Shown piece by piece: positions 50,502 through 58,544 of a DNA stretch of 64,000 bases. A program made the translations under genes and the position numbers. The first letter of the stretch is position 1. Every line of letters begins with the position of its first letter. This stretch comes from Streptomyces sp. CoH27 (GTDB lineage Bacteria > Actinomycetota > Actinomycetes > Streptomycetales > Streptomycetaceae). The stretch spans positions 62,001 through 126,000 of the forward strand of contig NZ_JAIQYY010000011.1 of NCBI RefSeq assembly GCF_020181035.1. Direction: 5' to 3'. The notes beneath the pieces are model-generated. The model searched no databases and had not been told where the DNA came from. It worked only from the letters and a program-made list of their open reading frames with translations.

Positions 50502-50948
50502 ATGAGCAACGGACAGAGCACCACCCGTGAAGAGCGCTTCGCCCACGGCTTGGAGGTCCTGCGGAAGGTCGACGGTGAGGCCGGGCAGCGGGTCGTCGAC
50601 TCGCTCGCGGACATCAGCCCCGAGCTGGGCCACCAGATCGTCACCTGGGCCTTCGGGGAGATCTACGACCGGCCCGGACTCGCCCCGCGCGACCGGCAGC
50701 TGGTCACCCTGGGCATGCTCACCGCGCTCGGCGGCTGCGAGGCCCAGCTGGACGTGCATGTGAACGCGGCCCTGAACGTGGGCCTCACGGCGGAGCAGAT
50801 CACGGAGGCGCTGCTGCACTCCGCCGTGTACTGCGGCATACCGAAGGCGCTGAACGCCACCTTCGCCGCGAAGAAGGTCTTCGCCGAGCGTGGGCTGCTG
50901 CCCCTCGGACAGCAGCCCACCCAGGAGACGCCGGCTACGCCTGCTTGA
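50502..50948 (+). CDS. Carboxymuconolactone decarboxylase-family protein
   Basis: 148 residues, all helical. The pattern LVTLGMLTALGGCEAQLDVHVNAALNVGLTAEQITEALLHSAVYCG is that of the CMD/AhpD-like fold. Classic AhpD has a CxxC pair with a His; here GGCEAQL has a single Cys, so peroxidase chemistry is doubtful and a CMD-type or sensing role is likelier. Control by a MerR-type regulator, probably on a reactive compound, is suggested by its promoter. Confidence 0.88.
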   Translation: MSNGQSTTREERFAHGLEVLRKVDGEAGQRVVDSLADISPELGHQIVTWAFGEIYDRPGLAPRDRQLVTLGMLTALGGCEAQLDVHVNAALNVGLTAEQITEALLHSAVYCGIPKALNATFAAKKVFAERGLLPLGQQPTQETPATPA

Positions 50949-50962
50949 TCACCCCTGCTTGA

Positions 50963-53449
50963 TCACCTCTGCTTGATCCTCAGGAAGGTGACCGAGTTCG
51001 CCGGGAAGGTGTAGCTGAACCTGTTGGTGACGCCCGTGACGACGGACGTGACCGGGGCGACCGCCGTGGCCGTCTCGCTGTTCACCGCGTCCGGTGCGGC
51101 GGCCAGCGTGGTCACCTTCGCCTTGGAGGCGACCTTCAGACCGCCGAGGTCGATCGCCGTACGGGCCGCCGAGGACTGGTCGTTGACCACCTTGACGATC
51201 AGCTCACCGGTCTTCGCGTCCCGCGTCACGACCTGGCGGAACGGCTCGGCCGGCTTGTCGTCGGTGAAGCTGCCCCACTGCTGCCCGTCGAGCAGGAGAG
51301 TGACCTGGCGGCCGCGCACCTTGATGTCGACGTCGTAGGCGCGGCCGGTCTCGACCGAGCCCGGCTTGGAGAACAGCGTGGACTTGCCGCCGTCCACGGC
51401 CTGCTCGACCGCGGTCTGGGTGTTGTTCCAGCCGCCGATGTTCCACCAGTAGTAGGTGCCGGTGTCCTTGACGCCGAAGGCGACGAGGAAGCCCTCCTGG
51501 CCGGCCTTCTTGGTGGCCTTCACATGCAGGTCGTAGTCGTGCCAGGCCGGGTCGCCGGCGGAGACCATGGTGTTCTGGGCGGCGGTGTCGGTCTGGACGT
51601 ACTGCCCGTCCTGGATGCTCCAGCTGCCGGTGCCGGTGTGGGTCCACTTCGAGGCGTCGCCGGAGAAGTCGTCGCTGAGCAGCGTCGAGCCGTCGGCGGC
51701 GGTGACCCTCACGTCGTCGTAGGCGGCGCTGGTGTTCCAGGTGGACAGGCCGACCGCGCCGGTGATGGGGCCGCTCACGTTCGGCGTGGTGGTGGCCGTG
51801 CTCGGCACCACCCGGTCACCGGCGTTGTTCATGAACAGCTTCTGGACCTCGTAGTTGGCCGAGCCCCAGGAGGCGTGGTTGTTGAACCACACCAGGTCCG
51901 GGCGCCACTGCACATAGTCCTCGTTGGCGAACAGCGGGGCGTAGGAGGCGAGTTTGACGACGTCGGCGTTGCGCTCCAGGCCGGTCATGTACGCCGCCTC
52001 GGCGAGGCCGTTCTTGAAGGCGTTGCCCTGGGAGGCGTACTCGCCGAGGAAGACCTTCGGACCGCTGCGGTCGTAGGAGTCGTAGCGGTCGTTGTTCTGC
52101 AGGAACCACTGCGGGCTCTTGTAGTAGTGCTCGTCGGCCATGTCGACCTTGGCGTCCCGGTTGAGCTTCCAGGCGGTGTCGAAGATCGTGCCGCCGGCGT
52201 CGGGGCCGTTGTTGGAGATCACGGTCATGTACGGGTACTTCGCCTGGATGGCCGCGCGGAACTGCTGGAAGTGGGCGAAGAACTCGGTCGGCAGGGGCTC
52301 TTCGTTGCCGACCTCGATGTGGGTGAGGTGGAAGGGCTTGGGGTGGCCCATCCGGGCACGCACCTTGCCCCATGTCGAGGTCGCCGGACCGTTGGCGAAC
52401 TCGATCAGATCGAGGGTGTCCTGGATGTGCCGCTTGAGCAGGGCGTCGTCGTTCGTGGCCTTGTTCTGGCCGCAGCCGGTCACCAGGGCCGGTACGACGG
52501 GCAGCGGCATGGCGCCGATGTCCTCGGCGAAGCGGAAGTACTCGTAGTAGCCGAGGCCGTAACTCTGGTTGTAGCCCCAGAAGTTGGCGTTGGTGGCGCG
52601 GGTCTCGACCGGGCCGATGGTGTCCTTCCACTGGTAGGCGCGCTTGCGCTGCCAGCCGGAGGCCTCGCTGTAGTCCTGCATGGAGCCGGTGTTGACCAGG
52701 CAGCCGCCGGGGAAGCGGACGAAGCCGGGGTGCAGGGCGGCGACCTTCTCGGCGAGGTCCTTGCGCAGGCCGTTGGGCTCGTGCTTGTAGGTGTCGCGGG
52801 GGAACAACGACACCATGTCGAGGGCGGCCGCCGCACTGGAGGCCACGGCGAGGCGGCCGTCGTTGCTGGTGCGGGACGCGGTGAAGGTCGCCTTGTACCG
52901 GGCCCAGCCGCTCTTCTTCACCTGGATCTGCCGGGCGGCCGCGAGGGCGCCTCCCGCGTCCTGGAGGCTGACGGTGAGTGTGGTGCCGGCGTCAGCACGG
53001 GCCCACACCGAGAAGTCGTACGTCTTGCCGTCCTGGACCGCGACACCGGTGTTGTAGCCGGAGTTGGTGACCGACGAACCGGCGCCCAGGGAGAGGTAGT
53101 TGCGGTTGCGGTCGTTGAGGCGGCCGGAGTCGTTCACGACCTGCGCGGTGCCCGAGACCGTCCAGGCGGTCAGCGGGGTGTACGACGTGTTGTCGTCGGC
53201 GGAGTACTCGAAGGACCGGTTCTGGACCAGTTCGGCGTACAGACCGCCGTCGGCGGCCCGGTTGATGTCCTCGAAGAAGACGCCGTACATGGTCTTGCCG
53301 ATCGCGGGCCCCTTCGCCTTGGGGTCGACGCTGATCGAGTAGTCGGTGACGCTCGCGTCGGCATGGGCGGGGACGGCGGGAAGACCGGTCGCGGCGAGCA
53401 GAACGGCGCTCGCTCCCAGACCGAGTCTCCAGCGGGCGGTGCGTGACAT
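50963..53449 (-). CDS. Secreted GH51 alpha-L-arabinofuranosidase
   Basis: 828 residues. A signal peptide ends near residue 30 (PAVPAHA). A carbohydrate-binding-like domain follows at about 90-215. The GH51 catalytic region has RFPGGCLVN, the acid/base Glu383 in EVGNEEPL and the nucleophile Glu470 in VFLGEYAS. A C-terminal insert of about 170 residues (about 570-735; DDFSGDASKWTHTGTGSW) resembles a concanavalin-type binding domain. It removes arabinose from arabinoxylan or arabinan outside the cell. GGAG lies just before the ATG at 53449. Confidence 0.93.
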   Translation of the reverse strand: MSRTARWRLGLGASAVLLAATGLPAVPAHADASVTDYSISVDPKAKGPAIGKTMYGVFFEDINRAADGGLYAELVQNRSFEYSADDNTSYTPLTAWTVSGTAQVVNDSGRLNDRNRNYLSLGAGSSVTNSGYNTGVAVQDGKTYDFSVWARADAGTTLTVSLQDAGGALAAARQIQVKKSGWARYKATFTASRTSNDGRLAVASSAAAALDMVSLFPRDTYKHEPNGLRKDLAEKVAALHPGFVRFPGGCLVNTGSMQDYSEASGWQRKRAYQWKDTIGPVETRATNANFWGYNQSYGLGYYEYFRFAEDIGAMPLPVVPALVTGCGQNKATNDDALLKRHIQDTLDLIEFANGPATSTWGKVRARMGHPKPFHLTHIEVGNEEPLPTEFFAHFQQFRAAIQAKYPYMTVISNNGPDAGGTIFDTAWKLNRDAKVDMADEHYYKSPQWFLQNNDRYDSYDRSGPKVFLGEYASQGNAFKNGLAEAAYMTGLERNADVVKLASYAPLFANEDYVQWRPDLVWFNNHASWGSANYEVQKLFMNNAGDRVVPSTATTTPNVSGPITGAVGLSTWNTSAAYDDVRVTAADGSTLLSDDFSGDASKWTHTGTGSWSIQDGQYVQTDTAAQNTMVSAGDPAWHDYDLHVKATKKAGQEGFLVAFGVKDTGTYYWWNIGGWNNTQTAVEQAVDGGKSTLFSKPGSVETGRAYDVDIKVRGRQVTLLLDGQQWGSFTDDKPAEPFRQVVTRDAKTGELIVKVVNDQSSAARTAIDLGGLKVASKAKVTTLAAAPDAVNSETATAVAPVTSVVTGVTNRFSYTFPANSVTFLRIKQR

Positions 53450-53587
53450 GGATACTCCGCGGCTCTGAGGTGTCCGGACAACAGATTGTTCGAAATATCA
53501 GACATTGGTCAGCACTCCGAACGCACGGTAAGAGGAGGGATGTGAGCACGTCAATGGGGCGAACGCGGTGACCCGTAAGCTCGACCC

Positions 53588-54040
53588 ATGGATGTGCAGC
53601 CGCGGTACTGGCCCGTCGCCGATGTGCTGGCGTACCTGGCCGGGCGCTGGCGCGTCGAGCGGAGCGTGCGGGATCGGGCGAGCGGCGACGAAGGGCACTT
53701 CACGGGAGTGACCGTCTTCAGCGCGCTGGACGACGGCGGCCTGCTGCACGAGGAGTCCGGGGACTTCACCTGGCAGGGCGTGACCCGGCCCGCGACACGA
53801 ACGCTGCGATTCCTGCCCGGGGCCGTGCCGGGCACGGCGGACGTGCGGTTCGCCGACGGGCGGCCCTTCCACGAGCTGGACCTGAGCACGGGGTGGTACG
53901 TCGCCGGCCATCCGTGCGCGGCCGACTTCTACCGCGGCGTGTTCACCGTGCGGGACGCCGACCACTGGCGCACCGTGTGGGGGGTCGGCGGCCCGGCGAA
54001 GGATCTGCTGCTGACCACCGACTATGTGCGCGAGGGCTGA
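53588..54040 (+). CDS. DUF6314-like protein
   Basis: 150 residues, likely cytoplasmic. Pattern VADVLAYLAGRWRVERSVRD...GHFTGVTVFS...LLHEESGDFTW...RTLRF...HELDLSTG matches a lipocalin-like family known from actinobacteria and annotated DUF6314. No enzymatic residues are known. The ATG at 53588 has no ribosome site; TAAGCT lies 6 bases before it, so the transcript may be leaderless. It is divergent from the arabinofuranosidase gene, and its 3' end overlaps the next gene on the other strand by 19 bases. Confidence 0.75.
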   Translation: MDVQPRYWPVADVLAYLAGRWRVERSVRDRASGDEGHFTGVTVFSALDDGGLLHEESGDFTWQGVTRPATRTLRFLPGAVPGTADVRFADGRPFHELDLSTGWYVAGHPCAADFYRGVFTVRDADHWRTVWGVGGPAKDLLLTTDYVREG

Positions 54041-54615
54041 GCGGGGACGCCGTCGAAGCGGAGGTTCCAGCGGCCCGCGCGGCCGGTGACGGTGGTCGTG
54101 GACAGCGGGCGCACGTCGATGTTCCAGTAGCTCGCCGGCGGCGCCTTCAGCGCGTAGACCAGAGCCGCGCGGACCACGGCGGGCTCGGCGACGGCGACGA
54201 TCCGGCCGCCGTCCCCGACCGGCCGGGTGTCCAGCCAGCCGCCCACCCGGGAGATGAAGGCCAGCAGGGACTCGCCACCGTGCGGAGTGCCGCACGGATC
54301 GGCGAGCCAGGCGTCCACCGCGTCCGGCTCACGGGCCATCGCCTCGCCCAGGGTCAGCCCGCGCCAGCGGCCCATGTCGCAGTCACGCAGGGCGAGCTGG
54401 ACCAGCGGGGCGTACCCCAGGGCGTCGCCGGTGGCCCGGCTGCGCGGGGTCGGCGAGCAGTAGCGCAGCTCGGCGGCGGCCAGCGGCAGCAGCTCACCGG
54501 CCGCACGCTGCACCGCGTCCCAGCCGCCCTGGTCCAGCGGCCGGTCGTCCTCGAACCGCTCCGCGAGCAGCGGGGTGCTGCGCGCGGCGGCGACGAACGT
54601 CACCCTCAGTGGCAT
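54022..54615 (-). CDS. Histidine phosphatase-fold protein without catalytic histidines
   Basis: 197 residues. The phosphoglycerate-mutase/CobC fold is recognisable in RYCSPTPRSRATGDALGY, DMGRWRGLTLGEAM, GTPHGGESLLAFISRVGGWLD and IVAVAEPAVVRAALVYAL. The N-terminal RHG motif, which gives the phospho-His, reads VTFVAAARST with no His. The second His (normally in VxHGGVIR) is replaced by Glu in VAEPAVVR. The protein is probably not a phosphatase and may bind a ligand or partner. The ATG at 54615 starts at the first strand. Confidence 0.8.
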   Translation of the reverse strand: MPLRVTFVAAARSTPLLAERFEDDRPLDQGGWDAVQRAAGELLPLAAAELRYCSPTPRSRATGDALGYAPLVQLALRDCDMGRWRGLTLGEAMAREPDAVDAWLADPCGTPHGGESLLAFISRVGGWLDTRPVGDGGRIVAVAEPAVVRAALVYALKAPPASYWNIDVRPLSTTTVTGRAGRWNLRFDGVPAQPSRT

Positions 54616-54703
54616 GCGGTGATGGTGAGCCGAGGGAGAGCACAGGTCAAGGGGTGTTACCTGCGAGTTACGGCGGATATGTGGGCGCTCACCCGAAAGT
54701 TCT

Positions 54704-55141
54704 TCACGGGAAGAGGTGGATCATCCACTGCTCGGGACGCTCCAGCGGCTGGAAGCCGGCCTTCTCGTACACCCCGTGCGCGTCGTGCGTGGCGAGCAGG
54801 ATGCGGCGCAGGCCGTACGGCTTCAGGTGGTCGCGGATGCGGCCGACGAACGCCGTGCCGACGCCCTTGCCGCGCACCGACGGGTCGACGTACACATCGG
54901 CGAGCCACGCGAACAGCGCCTCGTCGGTGACCACGCGCGCGTACGCCACCTGCGCCCCCGAGGCCCGCTCGTACACCCCGAAGTTCAGCGAGGACGCCAT
55001 CGCCCGCTCATGCTTCTCGCGCGGCCGGCCGATCGCCCAGTAGGCGTCGGTCGACAGCCAGGTGTGGACGCGGTCGACGTCGACGCGGGCGGTGTCGGCG
55101 GAGAACTCGTAGCCGTCGGGGAGTTCGGGCGTATCGCTCAT
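54704..55141 (-). CDS. GNAT-family N-acetyltransferase
   Basis: 145 residues. The acetyl-CoA loop is in DVYVDPSVRGKGVGTAFVGRIRDHL and the final strand-helix part is LLATHDAHGVYEKAGFQPL. It fits a family of Tyr/amine acetyltransferases annotated from actinobacteria with the start STDAYWAIGRPREKHERAMASS. I use the ATG at 55141; the longer frame to 55204 has no ribosome site. The substrate is unknown. Confidence 0.85.
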   Translation of the reverse strand: MSDTPELPDGYEFSADTARVDVDRVHTWLSTDAYWAIGRPREKHERAMASSLNFGVYERASGAQVAYARVVTDEALFAWLADVYVDPSVRGKGVGTAFVGRIRDHLKPYGLRRILLATHDAHGVYEKAGFQPLERPEQWMIHLFP

Positions 55142-55190
55142 CGGCCGATGATCGCAGAAGTGTCCGTGCCACCTGGCATCCTTTTTCCCC

Positions 55191-55337
55191 ATGAACGGGA
55201 TCACGACCGCCGCCGACTACGGCTGGCTCAAGGAGCGGTACCAAGGCCTCCTGGAGGCCTACTGCCTCACACTGGTGGAGAACATCACGCCCGATCAGCT
55301 GCTGCGGGAGCTTCGGGCGGAACCCGAGGGCGGGTGA
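55191..55337 (+). CDS. Small ORF matching the N-terminal part of a DUF6461 protein
   Basis: 48 residues. Text such as ADYGWLKERYQGLLEAYCLTLVENITPDQLLRELRAE, given here in pieces (YGWLKERYQ, EAYCLTLVENITP, LLRELRAEPE), is the N-terminal helix-strand of the DUF6461 family. The stop (55335-55337) overlaps the start of the next frame by 3 of 4 bases. There is no ribosome site; CATCCT lies 8 bases before the ATG. It is either a separate small gene or the first part of a gene broken by a frameshift. Confidence 0.6.
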   Translation: MNGITTAADYGWLKERYQGLLEAYCLTLVENITPDQLLRELRAEPEGG

Positions 55338-55804
55338 CCGGGGTGGCGGAGCTGGCCGAGCCGTCGTACGACGCCTGGGACGAGTACGAGGACGAGAAAC
55401 TGCTCGTCGGCGTCGCGGCCGTCGGCGACTGGACGCTGATGGTCGAGTACAACGGGTACGTCGGCAACCGCTCGGAACTGATGGATCCCGTCTGCCGGGG
55501 CCGTACGGTGGTCTCCCACTTCCGGAACGTCAACGCGGTGGACGGTTTCTCCTGGTCGCAGGACGGCGTGATACGTCTCGGCTTCGAGCCGCTGTTCCCC
55601 GCTCAGCGCCATGGCAGCGACCCTGACGCCTGCCTCACCGAGATGCGGGAGGCCGGCTTCAACCTGCGTTCCGACGAGGAGCGGGACTTCGCCGGGCACA
55701 CCGAGGCCGCCTTCGCGCTCGCCGAGCGGATCACCGGGGTGCGGCTGACCCCGGAGCTGTTCGAGGAGCTGGAGATCACCTGCGGCCTGGTGACCCTTCC
55801 CTAG
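55334..55804 (+). CDS. DUF6461 family protein, C-terminal main part
   Basis: 156 residues. VGDWTLMVEYNGYVG, GRTVVSHFRNVNAVDGF, IRLGFEPLFPAQRHGSDPDA and the end TEAAFALAERITGVRLTPELFEEL fit DUF6461, a family of unknown function. The normal protein has about 45 more residues at the front, and those are present in the preceding small frame one register away. The GTG at 55334 overlaps the previous stop (GTGA), so coupling could still make both halves. Its stop shares the bases CTAG (55801-55804) with the stop of the converging regulator gene. Confidence 0.7.
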   Translation: MTGVAELAEPSYDAWDEYEDEKLLVGVAAVGDWTLMVEYNGYVGNRSELMDPVCRGRTVVSHFRNVNAVDGFSWSQDGVIRLGFEPLFPAQRHGSDPDACLTEMREAGFNLRSDEERDFAGHTEAAFALAERITGVRLTPELFEELEITCGLVTLP

Positions 55805-57234
55805 AACACCTCCTCGCACGCCGCCCGCAGCCGCCGTACGCCCTCCGCGATCTCCCCGGTCCCGGCGACCGCCGCGAAGCTCAACCGCAGGTGGGCCGCG
55901 GGAGGTTCGGCGCTGAAGTAGGGACGGCCGGGGGTGATGGCGACGCCCGCGCGCAGGGCGGCGGCGGTGAGGGCCGCGTCGTCGGTGCCGTCGGGCAGGC
56001 GCACCCAGAGGTGGTAGCCGCCGGACGGGACGTGGGGCAGGGCGAGTTCGGGCAGGTGCCGGGCGAGCCCGGCCGTCATGGCGTCGCGCCGCTCCTTCAA
56101 CTCGGCCGAGAGCGCCCGCAGATGGCGGGGCCAGGCCGGGGAGCCGACCAGTTCCAGGGCCGCCTCCTGCAGCGGCCGGGGCACGAAGAAGCTGTCCACG
56201 ACCTGGATGGCGCGCAGCCGTTCCAGCACCGGCCCGTGCGCGGCCAGGGCGCTCACCCGGAAGCTGGGCGAGGTCGCCTTGGTCAGCGAGCCCACGTGCA
56301 CGACGACGCCGTCGGGGTCGTCGGCGGCCAGCGGGCGGGGCAGGGGGCCGGAGTCGGCGTGCACGAGGCGCCGGACGAAGTCGTCCTCGACGACGAACGC
56401 GCCGGCCTCGCGGGCGATGCGCAGCACCTCGGCCCGCCGGTCCGGGGCGAGGACGGCGCCGGTCGGGTTCTGGAACAGGGGCTGGCAGACGAACACCCGG
56501 GCGCCGCTGGCCCGGAAGGCGTCGGCGAGCAGGCCGGGCCGTACGCCGTCGGGGTCCACGGGCACCGGCACCGGGCGCAGCCCGGCCGCGCGGGCGAGGG
56601 CCAGCATGCCGGGGTAGGTCGGTGACTCCACGAGCACGGGGGCGCCGGGCGGGGCGAGCGCGCGCAGGGCGGTGGCCAGGGCGGACTGCCCGCCGGCCGC
56701 GATCAGCACCTCGGCCGCCGTGACGGCACCGCCGATCCCCCGCGCGAACCACTCGCGCAGCTCGGGCAGCCCCTCCAGCGGCGGCCTGCCCCAGGCGCCG
56801 GGCCGCCGTCCGGCCCGGGCCAGGGCGGCCGCCATGGCCCGCTCGGGCTGGAGGGAGGGATGCAGATAGCCGCCGCTGAACTCCAGCACCCCGGGCGGCG
56901 GGGTGGCCAGCGAGACCGTGACTCCGGAGGCGTCCACCGTGCGCGGTACGAGCTCGGCGGCGCCGTCGGCGCTCAGTGCGACCTCCTGCCAGGAGGTGTC
57001 CCCGGCCGGCGGCTCCGTGGCCCGCGGCCGGGCGCGGAAGGCACCGGCGCCGGGCCGGGTGACCACCAGCCCCTCGGCGGCCAGCTGGGCCAGCGCCCGC
57101 GAGACGGTCACCGGGCTCACCCGGAACCGCTCGACCAAAGCGCGGCTCGACGGGAGCTTTCCACCGGGAGAGTAGCGGTCCAGATCCCGTCGGAGCCGTT
57201 CCGCCAGTTCACTCACACTGCTACGCTCGTACAT
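55801..57234 (-). CDS. MocR-type regulator (GntR helix-turn-helix fused to aminotransferase domain)
   Basis: 477 residues. The GntR winged helix (about 1-70) has LPSSRALVERFRVSPVTVSRALAQLAAEGLV, followed by a linker and a fold-type I PLP domain (about 115-477) with the PLP Lys in HVGSLTKATSPSFRVS and the ring Asp in FVVEDDF. Such proteins are usually regulators that sense PLP or an amine rather than free enzymes. The ATG (57232-57234) shares three bases with the start codon of the divergent transporter gene, which it probably controls. Confidence 0.9.
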   Translation of the reverse strand: MYERSSVSELAERLRRDLDRYSPGGKLPSSRALVERFRVSPVTVSRALAQLAAEGLVVTRPGAGAFRARPRATEPPAGDTSWQEVALSADGAAELVPRTVDASGVTVSLATPPPGVLEFSGGYLHPSLQPERAMAAALARAGRRPGAWGRPPLEGLPELREWFARGIGGAVTAAEVLIAAGGQSALATALRALAPPGAPVLVESPTYPGMLALARAAGLRPVPVPVDPDGVRPGLLADAFRASGARVFVCQPLFQNPTGAVLAPDRRAEVLRIAREAGAFVVEDDFVRRLVHADSGPLPRPLAADDPDGVVVHVGSLTKATSPSFRVSALAAHGPVLERLRAIQVVDSFFVPRPLQEAALELVGSPAWPRHLRALSAELKERRDAMTAGLARHLPELALPHVPSGGYHLWVRLPDGTDDAALTAAALRAGVAITPGRPYFSAEPPAAHLRLSFAAVAGTGEIAEGVRRLRAACEEVF

Positions 57235-58144
57235 GACGACACAGAGTAGCGCTACTGCCCCGAGCTCGATAGCGGTCACCGTCCCGCGCGAGCGGCGTGA
57301 CCTCGGTACGGCCCTCGCCTTCCTCGGCGTCGCCTCCTTCTCCCTGACGTTCCCGGCCACCGCCTGGGGACTGGAGGGGTTCGGACCGTGGTCGCTGGTG
57401 GCCGCGCGCTGCGTCCTCGCGGCGCTGGTCGCGGGCGGCTGTCTGCTCGCTCTGAAGGTCCCGCTGCCGGAGCGACGGCATCTGCCGGGGCTCGCGGTCG
57501 TGGCGGCCGGCGTGGTGCTGGGCTTCCCGATGCTGACCACGCTCGCCCTGCAGACCTCCACCACCGCGCACGCCGCCGTCGTGGTGGGGCTCCTGCCGCT
57601 GACCACCGCGGTGCTGTCGGCCGTGCGCATGGGCAGCCGCCCCACGCGCCGGTTCTGGCTGGCCGCGCTCGCCGGGGCCGCGGCCGTGGTCGCCTTCACC
57701 CTCACCCAGAGCGGCGGCGCACTGACGGCCGCCGACGGCTACCTCTTCGCGGCCCTTCTGGTGTGCGCCGCCGGATACACCGAGGGCGGCCGGCTGGCCC
57801 GGGTGATGCCGGGCTGGCAGGTCATCGGCTGGGCGCTGGTGCTGTGCACGCCGCTGACCGTCCCGGCCGCCGCGGTGGCGCTGTCCTCCGAGCCCGTCCA
57901 GCTCACCTGGCACGGGATCGCCGGTCTGCTGTGGGTGGCGCTGGGCTCGCAGTTCCTCGGCCTGGTCGTCTGGTACCGAGGGATGGCGGCCATCGGCATC
58001 CCTCGGGCCAGCCAGTTGCAGTTGGCTCAGCCGCTGCTCACACTGGTGTGGTCGGCGCTGCTGCTGGGCGAGCACCTCACGGCGGCCGCTCCCCTGACTG
58101 CCGTCGCCGTCCTCGTGTGCATCGCCGTCACACAGCGGTCGTGA
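57233..58144 (+). CDS. EamA (DMT superfamily) transporter
   Basis: 303 residues with ten hydrophobic helices in two EamA repeats (about 20-150 and 165-300). Typical text is GFPMLTTLALQTSTTAHAAVVVGLLPLTTA and, near the end, LAQPLLTLVWSALLLGEHL. It exports amino acids or other small metabolites. Its ATG (57233-57235) overlaps the start of the MocR gene on the other strand, so both messages must be leaderless or start very close. A 12-base palindrome lies 12 bases into the gene. Confidence 0.88.
   Translation: MTTQSSATAPSSIAVTVPRERRDLGTALAFLGVASFSLTFPATAWGLEGFGPWSLVAARCVLAALVAGGCLLALKVPLPERRHLPGLAVVAAGVVLGFPMLTTLALQTSTTAHAAVVVGLLPLTTAVLSAVRMGSRPTRRFWLAALAGAAAVVAFTLTQSGGALTAADGYLFAALLVCAAGYTEGGRLARVMPGWQVIGWALVLCTPLTVPAAAVALSSEPVQLTWHGIAGLLWVALGSQFLGLVVWYRGMAAIGIPRASQLQLAQPLLTLVWSALLLGEHLTAAAPLTAVAVLVCIAVTQRS
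57245..57256. promoter_or_regulatory. Palindrome AGTAGC-GCTACT, candidate MocR operator
   Basis: A perfect 12-base palindrome within the first codons of the EamA gene and 11 bases before the MocR start on the other strand. TACTCT, the possible -10 of the MocR gene, overlaps it. A related half (GCTAC) occurs at 57220. This is the position expected of an autoregulatory site. Confidence 0.5.
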
Positions 58145-58164
58145 TCGTGAGGAGGGCCTGCGAG

Positions 58165-58362
58165 ATGCGCGCATCCAAGGGCGACCACCTGATTCAGCAC
58201 GGCAGGGTGGTCGGTCAGCACGACCAGGAATCAGAAGTGGTCGAAGTACTCGGTCCCGAGGGCAACCCGCCCTACCGCGTCCAGTTCCAGGACGGACACC
58301 AGGCGATCCTGTCCCCCGGACCCGACTGCCAGGTCAAGCACAAGGAAGAACGACAGCGCTAG
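58165..58362 (+). CDS. DUF1918 family small protein
   Basis: 65 residues. The start MRASKGDHLI and the end PEGNPPYRVQFQDGHQAILSPGPDC fit DUF1918, a small beta-barrel (SH3-like) family common in actinobacteria, with unknown role. The ATG at 58165 has GGAGG 9 bases upstream, and it follows the EamA gene by 20 bases, so the two may be co-transcribed. Confidence 0.88.
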   Translation: MRASKGDHLIQHGRVVGQHDQESEVVEVLGPEGNPPYRVQFQDGHQAILSPGPDCQVKHKEERQR

Positions 58363-58363
58363 T

Positions 58364-58497
58364 GCCGCGGCAGGCAACGTTTGCCCGTCAAGGAGCGGCG
58401 TCCGGTGCGTGCTCTCGGCGTGCGGGCCGGAAGCCCTCGTACTGGACGTACTTGGGCTTTCGGCCGGTGTGCCGCAACAGGCAACGTTCGCCCCGTC
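58364..58497. repeat. Intergenic repeat element with a hairpin between direct repeats
   Basis: GCCGCGGCAGGCAACGTTTG (58364 onward) recurs as GCCGCAACAGGCAACGTTCG at 58471. Between them GGCCGGAAGCCC (58425-58436) pairs with GGGCTTTCGGCC (58454-58465), 11 of 12 bases. The element fills the space between converging genes and may act as a terminator or a dispersed repeat. Confidence 0.5.
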
Positions 58498-58544
58498 GCG
58501 ACGCCCTGCACGCTCCCCCAGAGGGGGGTACCCCCACTACTGGC

